DNA of 64,000 nt from Streptomyces sp. ERV7 (GCF_001653515.1 NZ_LYOY01000029.1:1674001-1738000), one strand, 5' to 3'. Counted from the stretch's first letter, positions 46,725 to 56,222 are shown. Numbers and translations are program-made. The notes: generated by a model from the sequence alone, not told the origin.

Positions 46725-47958
46725 GCGTGTCCCACTTCGGGTCCAGGGCTATCGCCTTCAGCTGGGACATCGTCAGTGCGGGAGTGGCGCGGGTCGCCGG
46801 GGAGTTCTGGTTGCCCGTGTTGAACGCGCTGATGACCACGCGGAGGTCGTTCTTGCGGATCGTGTCCACCGTCCACCACACCACGCCCGCGCCGCCCTTC
46901 TCGCCCGGGCGCTGCTCCTCCCCGACCCGGGTGCCGTCGGGGAGCGTCGACACCGTGCCCTGCAGGGGCACGTCTCCCATGCCGGGCTGGACGTTCATGC
47001 CGACCAGGCTCCTGCCCTTGCCGTCGTCCACGACCACGAACGCATAGCCGCCCTGGTTTCCCTGGTCGACGACCTTGAGCCCCTTCGGGAGCGAGGCGAC
47101 CAGCGCGTGCTGCATCGAGCCCCCGCTCGGCTCGCCGGGCGGCACCGGCTCCCGGCGCGGCACCTTCGCACCCGCCATGGTCGTCTTCCACACCTCGGCC
47201 GTGACCAGCGTCTTCATCTGCGAACCGGTCAGCGGCGGATCGACGCGCGTTATCTCCGCGCCCTTCTCGGCCGGCGCGTTGTGCTCGCTCGCATCGACCA
47301 GCACGCCCTTCGGGGTGATCAGCGTGGCCCGCCAGTTCTTCGTCTCCTCGCGGCGGTCCGGGTACTCGTACCCCTGGAAGAGCATGAACCGCGAGCCGTC
47401 GGGCAGCACTTCGGCCGCGCAGTGGTCGTAGTCCGTGATCGCCTTCGACGGGCAGGTCACATACTGGGCGGCGCTCTGGCCCGCCGGGTCGATCGTGCTC
47501 AGCGAGATCCCGATCGCCCCCTTGCCCCTGCCGTCGTCGAAGACGACCGACGCGGTCGGCGTCGTGGACTTGCCGCCCGGGCCACCCGCGCCCCCGCCCT
47601 GCTTCTGGCTGGTCTTCCCCTGCGGGAGGAGCGAGATCAGATTCTTGATCATCTGCTCGGCACTGACCGACACGCCGTCCGGGAGCGTCGACTTGGGCGG
47701 CGGCGCCACCGACGCGGCCGCGCCGCCGGAGCCCCCGGAGCCGCCGGAGGAGCCACCGACAAGCCCGCCCGCCCAGGCTCCGCCGAGGCCGACCACGGCC
47801 AGCGCCACCACACTGCCGGTCACCGTGGCGGCCCGGCGCCGGGCCACCCGGCGGCGGCCGCTGGTCAGGGCGCCGTCGAGCAGCGCGCGGCTGTCCTGCG
47901 GAACGAAGCCGTCGCCGGTGCTGCGCATCGCGTCACCGAGCTGGTCTTCAAAAGGCAT
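46717..47958 (-). CDS. Membrane protein paired with ECF sigma factor, putative anti-sigma factor
   Basis: A 413-residue protein. A short cytoplasmic N-terminus (MPFEDQLGDAMRSTGDGFVP, then RRRVARRRAAT) precedes one membrane helix (VTGSVVALAVVGLGGAWAGG, about residues 45-64), a Gly/Ser linker and a large extracytoplasmic domain with two similar halves (ASVVFDDGRGKGAIGISLST; YAFVVVDDGKGRSLVGMNVQ). The duplication suggests an internal repeat fold. No zinc HxxxCxxC anti-sigma motif is present. It follows the SigE-type sigma gene and is its likely regulator. Confidence 0.8.
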   Translation of the reverse strand: MPFEDQLGDAMRSTGDGFVPQDSRALLDGALTSGRRRVARRRAATVTGSVVALAVVGLGGAWAGGLVGGSSGGSGGSGGAAASVAPPPKSTLPDGVSVSAEQMIKNLISLLPQGKTSQKQGGGAGGPGGKSTTPTASVVFDDGRGKGAIGISLSTIDPAGQSAAQYVTCPSKAITDYDHCAAEVLPDGSRFMLFQGYEYPDRREETKNWRATLITPKGVLVDASEHNAPAEKGAEITRVDPPLTGSQMKTLVTAEVWKTTMAGAKVPRREPVPPGEPSGGSMQHALVASLPKGLKVVDQGNQGGYAFVVVDDGKGRSLVGMNVQPGMGDVPLQGTVSTLPDGTRVGEEQRPGEKGGAGVVWWTVDTIRKNDLRVVISAFNTGNQNSPATRATPALTMSQLKAIALDPKWDTLR

Positions 47959-48017
47959 GGTGGAACCCCACTCCTCGCTTCGTGGTCAGTGGTTGGTGGC
48001 TCTTGGGTCGTGGTGCT

Positions 48018-48073
48018 CGGTCAGTGGTGCCCGGTCGGTGGTGCCCGGTCGGTGGTGCCCAGTCAGTGGTGCC
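48018..48073. repeat. Four tandem 14-bp repeats between sigma and anti-sigma genes
   Basis: Units CGGTCAGTGGTGCC, CGGTCGGTGGTGCC, CGGTCGGTGGTGCC and CAGTCAGTGGTGCC run head to tail, followed by CGGTTCG CGGTTCG CGGTCAG, whose TCA is the sigma-factor stop codon. Weaker copies continue toward 47980. A slippage-prone minisatellite. Confidence 0.9.
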
Positions 48074-48090
48074 CGGTTCGCGGTTCGCGG

Positions 48091-48639
48091 TCAGAGCGCG
48101 GCGAGTTCCGCCAGGCTGCCGCCCAGCTGTTCGCGCAGCTTCGCCAGCGCGCGCACCGAGCGGGTGCGGACCGCGGCCGAGCTGACCCGCATCGCCTCCG
48201 CCGTCTCCTCCACGCTGCGGTCCTCCCAGTACCGCAGGACCACGACCGCGCGGTCCTTGGGTGGGAGCCGCGCGAGCGCGGCGAGCAGGGCGAGCCGCAG
48301 CGCCGGGTCCCCGTCCGTGGTGACGGGCCGGTCCGGCAGCTCCCCGAGGGGCCGTTCGTCGGCCGAGCGCCTTCGCCGGTGGGTGAGGAATGTGCGCACG
48401 AGGATCGTCTGCGCGTATCCCGCGGGATTGTCGATCCGGGACATCCGGCCCCACACCGCGAACAGCCGCCCCAGCGTCTCCTGCACGAGGTCCTCGGCGA
48501 GATGAGTGTCTCCGCTGGTCAGCAGGCACGCTGCACGGAACAGATGGTTCGTGCGCCCGGACGCGAACTCAAGGAACTCATCCGTGCGTGCTTGACGTGC
48601 TTGTTGTCTCGGCTGCCTCTGCTGCCCCGGCCTTCTCAT
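48091..48639 (-). CDS. SigE-family ECF RNA polymerase sigma factor
   Basis: A 182-residue extracytoplasmic-function sigma factor. Region 2 is HLFRAACLLTSGDTHLAEDLVQ with the -10-recognition helix ETLGRLFAVWGRMSRI, and region 4 is LPPKDRAVVVLRYWEDRSVEETAEAM followed by [23 protein letters not shown] 48639. Co-transcribed with the membrane protein gene downstream, which is its probable anti-sigma factor. Confidence 0.93.
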   Translation of the reverse strand: MRRPGQQRQPRQQARQARTDEFLEFASGRTNHLFRAACLLTSGDTHLAEDLVQETLGRLFAVWGRMSRIDNPAGYAQTILVRTFLTHRRRRSADERPLGELPDRPVTTDGDPALRLALLAALARLPPKDRAVVVLRYWEDRSVEETAEAMRVSSAAVRTRSVRALAKLREQLGGSLAELAAL

Positions 48640-48702
48640 GCTCTCCCCCGACCCCTTGACCTCCCCTACACCTCATTGACGCGCTGGGGGTCCGGGAATG
48701 TT

Positions 48703-49329
48703 TCACCCGGCTTCCGCGCCGGCCCGCCCCGCCTCCGCAAGCCGTCCAGCACCCGACGCCGACCCCGGACCGGCCTCCGCCTCCGCCTCCGCGTCCAGGC
48801 CCGACAGCAGCTCCGCCACCTCCGCGTACGCCTTGGGATCCCCGCCCTCCAGGGCCGTCAGCGCCAGCTCCCACTGGACCCGCGCCTCGGCGACACGGCC
48901 GCGCGCCCGTTCCAGACGGCCGTATTCACGCCTGCCGAGGCCCTCGGTGTACGCGTCGCACCGCTCGACGGCCTGGTCGAGGAGGTCCGCGCAGGCGGCG
49001 AACGCCTCCTCGGCACGGCCCAGTTCACCCAGCACCCGGACCAGGCCGACCCAGGACTGCGAGCGCCCGTGCCAGTCGCCCTGCTCGCCGAGGATCCGCA
49101 GCGCCCGCTCGAAGTGGCCGACGGCGGCGGCCCATTCGCCCAGGGTGAGGCGCGCGTAGCCGATGTTGCAGTGCGCGGTGTGCGCCAGGAGCTCACTGCC
49201 GATGCGGCAGCCGGTCTCAAGGCTGCGCTCGTGGTAGTCGATGGCCACCCGTGCGTCGGTGTGCTCGTACAGGTTGCCGAGGTGGCTGAGGATGATCGCC
49301 TCGCCGTAGGCGTCGTCGAGTTCGCGGGT
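48703..49329 (-). pseudogene. C-terminal TPR remnant of an AfsR/SARP-type regulator
   Basis: From about 49329 the reverse frame reads LTRELDDAYGEAIILSHLGN, YEHTDARVAIDYHERSLE, GWAA-type TPRs with LGEWAAAVGHFERALRILGE and LGRAEEAFAACADLLDQAVE, then an Ala/Glu-rich tail. These are the last TPRs typical of SARP/AfsR-like NB-ARC regulators, which are normally over 900 residues. The DNA-binding and NTPase domains are missing and no start is present at the right place. Deletion remnant. Confidence 0.65.
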
Positions 49330-49511
49330 CAGGCCTCCCCCGCGTCCTCGGCCGCCTTCACCGCGGGCGCCTCGGCGAGCCGGTACCAGCAGCGGTGGCA
49401 GCCGACCGCGTCGCCACGGCTCCGGTGACCGACGGCCAGGCAACACCAGAAGCACCAGACAGCGAGACGCTGGGACATGTGAGCGAGACGGAAGGCTATT
49501 CTGCGGCTCAT
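49329..49511 (-). CDS. Small cysteine-rich hydrophobic protein
   Basis: A 60-residue protein starting MSRRIAFRLAHMSQRLAVWC with GGAG 6 nt before its ATG at 49511. Five cysteines occur in FWCCLAV and GCHRCWY arrangement (CxxCC ... CxxC), a possible zinc knuckle in or next to a hydrophobic segment. No family recognised. Its stop coincides with the break point of the TPR remnant, so it may itself be an intact gene abutting a deletion. Divergent from the oxidoreductase at 49570. Confidence 0.5.
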   Translation of the reverse strand: MSRRIAFRLAHMSQRLAVWCFWCCLAVGHRSRGDAVGCHRCWYRLAEAPAVKAAEDAGEA

Positions 49512-49569
49512 TCGATCTCCATAGAGTTGAGGACATCAAGCAAGAGAACGCGACTCAGGGAGAGTTACC

Positions 49570-50493
49570 GTGCGCGCAGTCATCCAGAAGTCCGTCGGCG
49601 GCCCCGAGGTCCTTGAGGTCGTCGAGACCGAGCGGCCCCGGCCCGAGGCCGGCGAGATCCTCGTCAAGGTCCACGCCAGCGCGATCAACCCGGTGGACGT
49701 GGCCGTGCGGGCCGGCGCCTTCCCGCTGCTCGGCGAGCCGCCGTTCGGGGTGGGCTGGGACGTCTCCGGTGTGGTCGAGGAGGTCGGCCCCGGCGCCCGG
49801 TTCGCGGTGGGCGACGAGGTGTACGGGATGCCGCTCTTCCCCCGCACCGCGGGCGGATACGCCGAGTACGTCGCCGTGCCCGCCGAGCACATGGCGCTCA
49901 AGCCCGCCTCGCTCGACCACGTGCACGCCGCCGCCGTCCCGCTCGCGGCCCTCACCGCCTGGCAGGGTCTGGTGCGGGAGGCGGACGTCAAGCCCGGCGA
50001 CCGGGTGCTGATCCAGCGCGCGGCCGGTGGCGTCGGGCACTTCGCGGTGCAGATCGCCAAGGCGCGCGGCGCCCATGTGATCGCCCTGGCGAGCGCGGCC
50101 CGCCACGACTTCGTCCGCGCCCTCGGCGCCGACGAGGTCATCGACTACCGCACCACCGACTACACGGAGGCCGTCAAGGACGTCGACGTACTCCTCGACT
50201 CCACCGCCCAGTCCGACCTCTCTGCCGGTGTGGTGCGCCCCGGCGGTGTGCTGATCAGCATCCTGGAGCACCACGACCCGGAGGTGGCCGCACGGGTCGA
50301 GGCGGCCGGGCGGCGCTTCGCGGGCGTCTCGGTCGAGCCGGACCGGGCGGCGCTGGAGGCGATCGCCGAGCTGGTCGACGCGGGCCTGATCCGGCCGTAC
50401 GTGGAGGAGACGTTCCCGCTGGAGGAGGTCGCCAAGGCGCACGAGCTGGTCGGCTCGGGACACGTCCAGGGCAAGATTGTCCTGACGGTCTGA
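49570..50493 (+). CDS. NADP-dependent MDR oxidoreductase
   Basis: A 307-residue quinone-oxidoreductase-type MDR protein. The GroES-like half has VKVHASAINPVDVAVRAG and FGVGWDVSGVVEEVG; the nucleotide-binding motif is VLIQRAAGGVGHFAVQIAKARG. Zinc ligands are absent. GTG 49570 (MRAVIQKSVGGPEVLEV). It shares only modest similarity with the oxidoreductase at 9195. The AraC gene follows 30 bp downstream and likely controls it. Confidence 0.9.
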   Translation: MRAVIQKSVGGPEVLEVVETERPRPEAGEILVKVHASAINPVDVAVRAGAFPLLGEPPFGVGWDVSGVVEEVGPGARFAVGDEVYGMPLFPRTAGGYAEYVAVPAEHMALKPASLDHVHAAAVPLAALTAWQGLVREADVKPGDRVLIQRAAGGVGHFAVQIAKARGAHVIALASAARHDFVRALGADEVIDYRTTDYTEAVKDVDVLLDSTAQSDLSAGVVRPGGVLISILEHHDPEVAARVEAAGRRFAGVSVEPDRAALEAIAELVDAGLIRPYVEETFPLEEVAKAHELVGSGHVQGKIVLTV

Positions 50494-50523
50494 CCGGCGG
50501 ACCACCAGGGAGGGCGAGGCCGT

Positions 50524-51462
50524 ATGGACATCCTCACCGAGGCGCTCGCCTCGATGCGCACGGGACACCCCACGTCCGTACGGACCAACGGCCACGCCCC
50601 CTGGGGCCTGCGGCTGCCGCCGGTCGCGGGGGCCGGGTTCCATGTGGTGCTGTACGGGACGTGCTGGCTGGTCCCGCTGGAGGACGCGCCACCGCACCTC
50701 AAGCCGATCCCGCTGAACCCCGGCGACGTGGTCTTCCTGCGCGACGGGCGGGGCCACATCCTCGCCGACCACCCCTCCACCGTGGCGGAGGAGGCCAAGG
50801 CCGAGCCGTGCGGCGGGAGTTCGCCGATCGGATCGGTCACGGTCGGCGGCGACGGACCCGAGACGAGCCTGCTCTGCGGCAACTACCACCTCGACCAGGG
50901 CCGCGCGCACCCCCTGGTGCACCAGCTGCCCGAGGTCGTCCACCTGCAGACGCGGCACGGCCGCCACCCCGAACTGAGCGCCGCCGTCCAGCTCCTCGGC
51001 TCCGAGCTGGAGAACCCGCGCATCGGCTCGGACGGCATCGTGCCCACGCTGATCGACTCGCTGCTGCTCTACATCCTGCGGGCCTGGCTGGAGGAGCAGC
51101 CGCCGGCCGCGGCCCGGGGCTGGGCGGCGGCCCTGGGCGACTCGGCGGTGGCGCCCGCGCTGGCGGCCATCCACGCGGACCCGTCGGCCCCGTGGACGGT
51201 CGAGTCGCTGGCGGAGCGGGCCGGTCTTTCCCGGGCCGCGTTCGCCCGGCGCTTCGCCGCGCTGGTGGGCGAGCCGCCGATGGCGTATCTGACGCGCTGG
51301 CGGATGACGACGGCCGCGCGGCTGCTGCGCGAGACGGACGCCCCGCTGACGGCGGTCGCGGCGCGCACCGGCTACGGCTCGGAGTTCGCCTTCGCCAAGG
51401 CCTTCAAACGCGAGTACGGTCTGGCCCCCGGCGGCTACCGCCGCCAGACCCGGGCGGCCTGA
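50524..51462 (+). CDS. AraC-family transcriptional regulator with cupin_6 sensor
   Basis: A 312-residue regulator. The N-terminal cupin domain has GFHVVLYGTCWLVPLE and PLNPGDVVFLRDGRGHIL; the two C-terminal helix-turn-helices are WTVESLAERAGLSRAAFARRF and TAVAARTGYGSEFAFAKAFKREYG. Cupin_6 AraC proteins often regulate an adjacent oxidoreductase, here the MDR gene 30 bp upstream. Ligand unknown. Confidence 0.9.
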   Translation: MDILTEALASMRTGHPTSVRTNGHAPWGLRLPPVAGAGFHVVLYGTCWLVPLEDAPPHLKPIPLNPGDVVFLRDGRGHILADHPSTVAEEAKAEPCGGSSPIGSVTVGGDGPETSLLCGNYHLDQGRAHPLVHQLPEVVHLQTRHGRHPELSAAVQLLGSELENPRIGSDGIVPTLIDSLLLYILRAWLEEQPPAAARGWAAALGDSAVAPALAAIHADPSAPWTVESLAERAGLSRAAFARRFAALVGEPPMAYLTRWRMTTAARLLRETDAPLTAVAARTGYGSEFAFAKAFKREYGLAPGGYRRQTRAA

Positions 51463-51491
51463 CCCGGAGGCGTACACCCACGCAGAACCAC

Positions 51492-52448
51492 TCAGTCGTG
51501 ACGAGCAGTCGGGGCATCGGCCCGCTCGAACACGTACCGGACGTCGGTCAGTCGCTCCGACACCTCCCACAGCCGGCGCCCGGTCTCGGCCGAGGCCGCG
51601 TCGGCGGACAGCTCCACCCGGGTGGGTCCGCCGCGCAGTTCGGCCATGCCGTCGGGCCCGATGAAGTCGCCGCCCCGCGCCTCGGGCGCGGTCGCCGCGT
51701 ACAGCTGCGGCAGCGCACCCCGGGCCGGGCGCTGGGCGAGCGGCGTGAGAATGCGCCCGAACAGCAGCTTCACCATGCCGACGGGCGCGCTCGTCTGCAG
51801 GTTGGTGGCTGTGTACCCCGGGTGGGCGAGCACACTGCGCACCCGACTGCCGGACTCGGAAAGACGCCGGTGGAGTTCGCGCCCGAAGACGGCGTTGGCG
51901 AGCTTGGACTGGTCGTAGAACGCCATGGGTGAGTAGCCGCGCTCCCCGGCGAGGTCGTCGAACCGCAGACGGCCCTTGCGGTGGTTGACCGAACTCACCG
52001 TCACCACACGGGGATCGTGCCCGGCGGCCAGCAGGTCGAGCAGCAGCCCGGTGAGGGCGAAGTGGCCGAGGTGGTTGGCGGCGAACTGCAGCTCGTGGCC
52101 CTGGGCGCTGAGCGTGCGGGGCGGCGCCATCACCCCGGCGTTGTTGACGAGCACGTCCACGCGCGGGTGGCCGGCTCGTATCCCCCGCGCGAAGGCCCGG
52201 ACCGAGTCGAGGTCGGCGAGGTCGAGCCGGCGCACCTCGCAGTGCGCGCCCGGCTGTTGGGCGATGATCCCGGCGGCCGCCCGACGCCCCTTCTCCTCGT
52301 CGCGTACGGCCAGGACGACGTGCCCGCCCCGGCGGGCCAGCGCCCGGGTGGTCGCGAGGCCGAGGCCGCTGTTGGCTCCGGTGACGACGAACACCCGGTC
52401 GGTCAGGTCGGGGATCTGCTCGGTGGTCCAGTGCTGCTTCTGCGTCAT
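51492..52448 (-). CDS. Short-chain dehydrogenase/reductase
   Basis: A 318-residue SDR of the retinol-dehydrogenase/WWOX-like oxidoreductase type. The NAD-binding motif is VFVVTGANSGLGLATTRAL, the structural motif DVLVNNAGVMA, and the catalytic triad SSVNHRKG, then YDQSKLAN (YxxxK). ATG 52448. Divergent from a TetR gene with an operator-like inverted repeat between, so probably repressed by it. Confidence 0.91.
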   Translation of the reverse strand: MTQKQHWTTEQIPDLTDRVFVVTGANSGLGLATTRALARRGGHVVLAVRDEEKGRRAAAGIIAQQPGAHCEVRRLDLADLDSVRAFARGIRAGHPRVDVLVNNAGVMAPPRTLSAQGHELQFAANHLGHFALTGLLLDLLAAGHDPRVVTVSSVNHRKGRLRFDDLAGERGYSPMAFYDQSKLANAVFGRELHRRLSESGSRVRSVLAHPGYTATNLQTSAPVGMVKLLFGRILTPLAQRPARGALPQLYAATAPEARGGDFIGPDGMAELRGGPTRVELSADAASAETGRRLWEVSERLTDVRYVFERADAPTARHD

Positions 52449-52467
52449 ATGACATACGCTGCCGTTC

Positions 52468-52502
52468 ATGGCACTTGGTGTCAAGACGCTACTGAGTGCC
52501 AT
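52468..52502. promoter_or_regulatory. Inverted repeat between SDR and TetR genes
   Basis: ATGGCACT (52468-52475) and AGTGCCAT (52495-52502) are perfect 8-bp arms spaced by 19 bp, with an inner CTTG-GTGT-CAAG at 52474-52485. They sit in the 80-bp divergent gap, where a TetR operator is expected. Confidence 0.6.
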
Positions 52503-52528
52503 GCGAGGCAGGGGGTTACCATGGCCGG

Positions 52529-53143
52529 GTGAGCTCCCGCCCCGAAGTCAGCCTGGCCCAGCGCAAACGTCAGCTCGTCTCGAACGAACTGACCGAAGCG
52601 GCGCTCCAACTGCTGGCGTCGAAGGGGTTCGAGGCGGTCACCATCGACGAGATCGCCACGGCGGCGGGCGTCTCCAAGCGCACGTTCTTCCGGTACTTCG
52701 CGTCCAAGGAGGACGTGGTGGTCCAGTTCCTGGCCGACCTGGGCACCGGGATCCGCGCCGGACTCGCGGCCCGCGCCGCCGGGGAACTCCCCTCCGTGGC
52801 CCTGAGGCACGCCGTCTCCGTACCGCTGGCCGAGTGCGCCGGCCACGCCGACCGGGCCCTGCGGGTGGTCCAGCTGATCCTCGGCACCCCGGCCCTCAAC
52901 GCACGCTTCCTGGAGCACCAGGCCCAGTGGCGCGACGAACTGACGGCGGAGGTGGCACACCGTCTCGGGCTCGACCCCGACACCGATCTGTATCCGTCGC
53001 TGGCTGCCGGGATGACGCTGACCGCCTTCGACTCGGTGCTGCGGCGGTGGAGCGGCAGCGACGGCGGCGAGGACCCGGCCGAACTGATCCAGCGCGCCTT
53101 CGTCGTGATCGCCCCGGCGCTGGACACCGCCGTACGGAAGTAA
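52529..53143 (+). CDS. TetR-family transcriptional regulator
   Basis: A 204-residue repressor with the TetR helix-turn-helix QLLASKGFEAVTIDEIATAA, GVSKRTFFRYFASKEDVV, and a ligand-binding C-terminal domain of the MftR/type-11 kind (VQLILGTPALNARFLEHQA). The GTG at 52529 is chosen; TACCAT at 52517-52522 ends 6 nt before it, so the mRNA may be leaderless. Probable target: the divergent SDR gene and itself. Confidence 0.9.
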   Translation: MSSRPEVSLAQRKRQLVSNELTEAALQLLASKGFEAVTIDEIATAAGVSKRTFFRYFASKEDVVVQFLADLGTGIRAGLAARAAGELPSVALRHAVSVPLAECAGHADRALRVVQLILGTPALNARFLEHQAQWRDELTAEVAHRLGLDPDTDLYPSLAAGMTLTAFDSVLRRWSGSDGGEDPAELIQRAFVVIAPALDTAVRK

Positions 53144-53295
53144 CGCCCCCGGAGGGGGCGGCTCCCGGCCACTCGTCGGGGCGATCCCCTCCCACCCCTC
53201 GCATGCCACCCGCCCCAGGGGGCAGGATGAGGCGGCCATGACACATCCGGGCCATGGCGCACCCGTCCGGTGTCGATCCGAAAGGGACCCCTCTC

Positions 53296-53958
53296 GTGCT
53301 CCGTAAGCCGTACGCCCTGCTCGCCGCTGCCGCCCTGTTACCCCTCGGCGCCGCGACCCAGGCCGCAGCCGCCGCCCCGGCCACCGCCGGGCCCGCGACC
53401 GCCTGCACCTACACGCCCGCCGTGCCCGCGGACAACTTCAAGGGGATACCGGTCTTCGACCCGGTGAAGGCCGCCAAGCCCTACAGCGCCACCCTGCGCA
53501 CCGGCCAGGGCGCCATCACCTTCCGGGCGCTGACGGACAAGGCCCCGTGCACCACGTACTCCTTCAAGTTCCTCGCCCAGCGCGACTACTTCGACCGCTC
53601 GCACTGCCACCGGCTCACCACGGCCCGGATCTATGTGCTCCAGTGCGGCGACCCGACCGGCACCGGGAGCGGCGGCCCCGGCTACTCCTTCCCGGACGAG
53701 AACCTCACCGGCGCCACCTATCCGGCCGGTACGGTCGCGATGGCCAACGCCGGGCCGAACACCAACGGCAGCCAGTTCTTCTTCGTCTGGAAGGACACCA
53801 AACTCTCCCCGGCCTACACACCGTTCGGAAAGGTCACCGCCGGTCTCGACGTGCTGCAGAAGATCGCCGCGGGCGGCGAGGACGACCAGAACGGACCCGG
53901 TGACGGGTTCCCGACGCTGCCGGTGAACATCAAGCGCGTACAGATCAAGAACAAGTAG
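53296..53958 (+). CDS. Secreted cyclophilin-type peptidyl-prolyl cis-trans isomerase, with a TTA codon
   Basis: A 220-residue protein with signal peptide MLRKPYALLAAAALLPLGAA ending near AAAAAPA, then a cyclophilin domain (ATLRTGQGAITFRALTDKAP, CHRLTTARIYVLQCGDPTGTG, FPDENLTG, NTNGSQFFFVWKDTKLSP). It speeds proline isomerisation in exported proteins. Some usual PPIase residues are changed (RLTTARIYVLQ instead of FHRVI...MIQ). Codon 15 is TTA (53338-53340), read only by the bldA tRNA, so expression is probably developmental. GTG 53296 follows AAAGGGA. A hairpin follows. Confidence 0.88.
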   Translation: MLRKPYALLAAAALLPLGAATQAAAAAPATAGPATACTYTPAVPADNFKGIPVFDPVKAAKPYSATLRTGQGAITFRALTDKAPCTTYSFKFLAQRDYFDRSHCHRLTTARIYVLQCGDPTGTGSGGPGYSFPDENLTGATYPAGTVAMANAGPNTNGSQFFFVWKDTKLSPAYTPFGKVTAGLDVLQKIAAGGEDDQNGPGDGFPTLPVNIKRVQIKNK

Positions 53959-54012
53959 TCGGAGCCGACAACAGGCAGTCCCCCGTCGGGGCAGTCGGCC
54001 CCGGTCTTCAGG

Positions 54013-54043
54013 GATGGCCCCGCCCTGTGCGGGCGGGGCCATC
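54013..54043. terminator. Hairpin between convergent cyclophilin and EF-G-like genes
   Basis: GATGGCCCCGCCC-TGTGC-GGGCGGGGCCATC is a perfect 13-bp stem, 9 bp before the end of the convergent gene. Confidence 0.88.
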
Positions 54044-54051
54044 GTCGGGCG

Positions 54052-56151
54052 CTAGCGGGTCGGCAGGGTGTCCGCCACCCCGGCCGGGACCGGGGCGTAG
54101 CCCGTGGGCCGGGTGGTGAACGTGCCCCGGCCCTGGGTGCGGCCGCGCAGCCGGGACGCGTAGCCGAACAGCTCGGCCAGCGGCACGGTCGCGGTGACCA
54201 CCGAGGTGCCCGCCCGGGCGGCCGAGCCCGAGACCCGGCCGCGCCGCGCCGCCAGATCACCGAGGACCGCGCCCACCACACTGTCCGGCACCGTGACGGT
54301 GACCTCGATGACCGGCTCCAGGAGCGCCATCGTGCTCGTACGCAGGGCCTCGCGCAGCGCGAGACGGCCCGCCGTACGGAACGCCATCTCCGAGGAGTCC
54401 TTGGAGTGGGTGGCGCCGTCGGCCAGCGTGACCCGCAGCCCGGTCACCGGGTGGCCGCCGAGGGGACCCTCGGCCAGCGCGTCCCGGCACCCGGCCTCGA
54501 CCGCGCGGACGTACTCCTGCGGCACCCGCCCGCCCGTGACGGCCGAGCGGAACACGAAGCCCTCCGCACTGCCGCCGGTGGCTCCGGCGGCGGCTTCCAG
54601 CGGCTCCACATCGAGGACGACATGGGCGAACTGACCTGCTCCTCCCTCCTGTTTGACGTGGCGGTACAGCAGTCCGGACACCCCGCGGGCGACCGTCTCG
54701 CGATAGGCGACCTGCGGCCGCCCGACGTTCAGTTCGAGGGTCTGGGCGCGGCGGATCTTCTCCACCGCGACCTCCAGATGCAGCTCGCCCATCCCGGACA
54801 GCACCGTCTGCCCGGTCTCGGCGTCGGTCCGCACGGCCAACGAGGGGTCCTCCTCGACCAGTTGGGCCAGCGCCGAGGCCAGCTTGTCCGTGTCGAGGCT
54901 CCGACGGGCCTCGACCGCCACCGACACGACCGGGGCCGCGACGGACGGCGGCTCGAAGACGAGCGGTGCGTCCGGCGCGCACAGAGTGGCCCCGGCGCGG
55001 GCCGACTTGGGTCCGACCACGGCGACGATGTCCCCGGCGAGCGCCCGGTCCACCTCGGTGTTCCGGTCCGCCTGTACGCGCAGGATCCGCGCGACGCGCT
55101 CGGTGCGCCCGGCCGTGGCGTCGAGCACGGTGTCTCCCTTCTCGATGGTTCCGGCGTACACCCGCACATAGGTGAGGCGGCCCGTGGCGGTCGAGGTCAC
55201 CTTGAAGACCAGTCCGGCGAACGGCGCGGCCGGGTCGGCGGCCCGCTCCCGCACCTCCCCGCCCAGGGTGCCCCGTACGGCGGGCACGTCCAGCGGGGAC
55301 GGAAGGTAGGCCACCACGGCGTCGAGCAGTGGCTCGACGCCCCGGTTGCGGTACGCCGAGCCGCACAGCACCACGACGCCCTCGCCCTCACGCGTGAGGT
55401 CGCGCAGCGCCGCCGCCAGGGTGGCATCCCGCAGCGCCGCCCCGGCGCAGAACTCCTCCAGGGCGCCCGGGTGGAGCTCCGCCACGGTCTCTTCGAGCAG
55501 TCGGCGCCGCCGCCCCGCCTCCTCGCGCAGTCCTTCGGGGACCGGGCCTTCCTCGTACGCCTCACCCTCCGCGCCCCACACCAGCGCGCGCATACGCACC
55601 AGGTCCACCACGCCCGTGAAGCCGTCCTCCCGGCCGATCGGCAGCTGGACGACGAGCGGGACGGTGTGCAGCCGGTCCCGGATCGAGGCGACCGCCGTGT
55701 CCAGGTCGGCACCGGCGCGGTCCAGTTTGTTCACGAACGCGATCCGGGGCACCCGGTGCCGGTCGGCCTGCCGCCACACCGACTCGCTCTGCGGCTCGAC
55801 GCCCGCGACCGCGTCGAACACGGCGATGGCACCGTCGAGCACGCGCAGCGAGCGCTCCACCTCGTCGGAGAAGTCGACGTGGCCGGGGGTGTCGATGAGG
55901 TTGATCCGGTGGCCGTCCCAGTCGCAGCTCACGGCCGCGGCGAAGATGGTGATGCCGCGCTTGCGCTCCTGCGGGTCGAAGTCGGTGACGGTCGTGCCGT
56001 CGTGGACCTCACCCCGTTTATGGGTGGCGCCCGTCGCGTAGAGGAAACGTTCGGTGACGGTGGTCTTGCCCGCGTCCACATGGGCGAGGATGCCCAGGTT
56101 GCGTACGACGGTCAGCGGACGGGTGGGGCGGGTTCGGAGGTTGGTGCGCAT
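54052..56151 (-). CDS. Elongation factor G paralogue (translational GTPase)
   Basis: A 699-residue translation GTPase of EF-G length. G1 is [21 protein letters not shown]2 [11 protein letters not shown]3 [21 protein letters not shown]4 FVNKLDRAG, and later EF-G domains are present ([33 protein letters not shown]). The housekeeping fusA of Streptomyces lies in the str operon with rps genes, so this isolated copy is a paralogue. Such copies, and the related ribosomal-protection proteins, can rescue ribosomes from antibiotics. A 24-codon leader ORF lies 198 bp upstream. Divergent from the small-peptide locus. Confidence 0.9.
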   Translation of the reverse strand: MRTNLRTRPTRPLTVVRNLGILAHVDAGKTTVTERFLYATGATHKRGEVHDGTTVTDFDPQERKRGITIFAAAVSCDWDGHRINLIDTPGHVDFSDEVERSLRVLDGAIAVFDAVAGVEPQSESVWRQADRHRVPRIAFVNKLDRAGADLDTAVASIRDRLHTVPLVVQLPIGREDGFTGVVDLVRMRALVWGAEGEAYEEGPVPEGLREEAGRRRRLLEETVAELHPGALEEFCAGAALRDATLAAALRDLTREGEGVVVLCGSAYRNRGVEPLLDAVVAYLPSPLDVPAVRGTLGGEVRERAADPAAPFAGLVFKVTSTATGRLTYVRVYAGTIEKGDTVLDATAGRTERVARILRVQADRNTEVDRALAGDIVAVVGPKSARAGATLCAPDAPLVFEPPSVAAPVVSVAVEARRSLDTDKLASALAQLVEEDPSLAVRTDAETGQTVLSGMGELHLEVAVEKIRRAQTLELNVGRPQVAYRETVARGVSGLLYRHVKQEGGAGQFAHVVLDVEPLEAAAGATGGSAEGFVFRSAVTGGRVPQEYVRAVEAGCRDALAEGPLGGHPVTGLRVTLADGATHSKDSSEMAFRTAGRLALREALRTSTMALLEPVIEVTVTVPDSVVGAVLGDLAARRGRVSGSAARAGTSVVTATVPLAELFGYASRLRGRTQGRGTFTTRPTGYAPVPAGVADTLPTR

Positions 56152-56222
56152 GGCCCGAGGCCTTTCAGGATGAAGCGGAGAGGGCGGCGCGATTCCCGGA
56201 CGAGAACAGACGAGAAGAAGGG

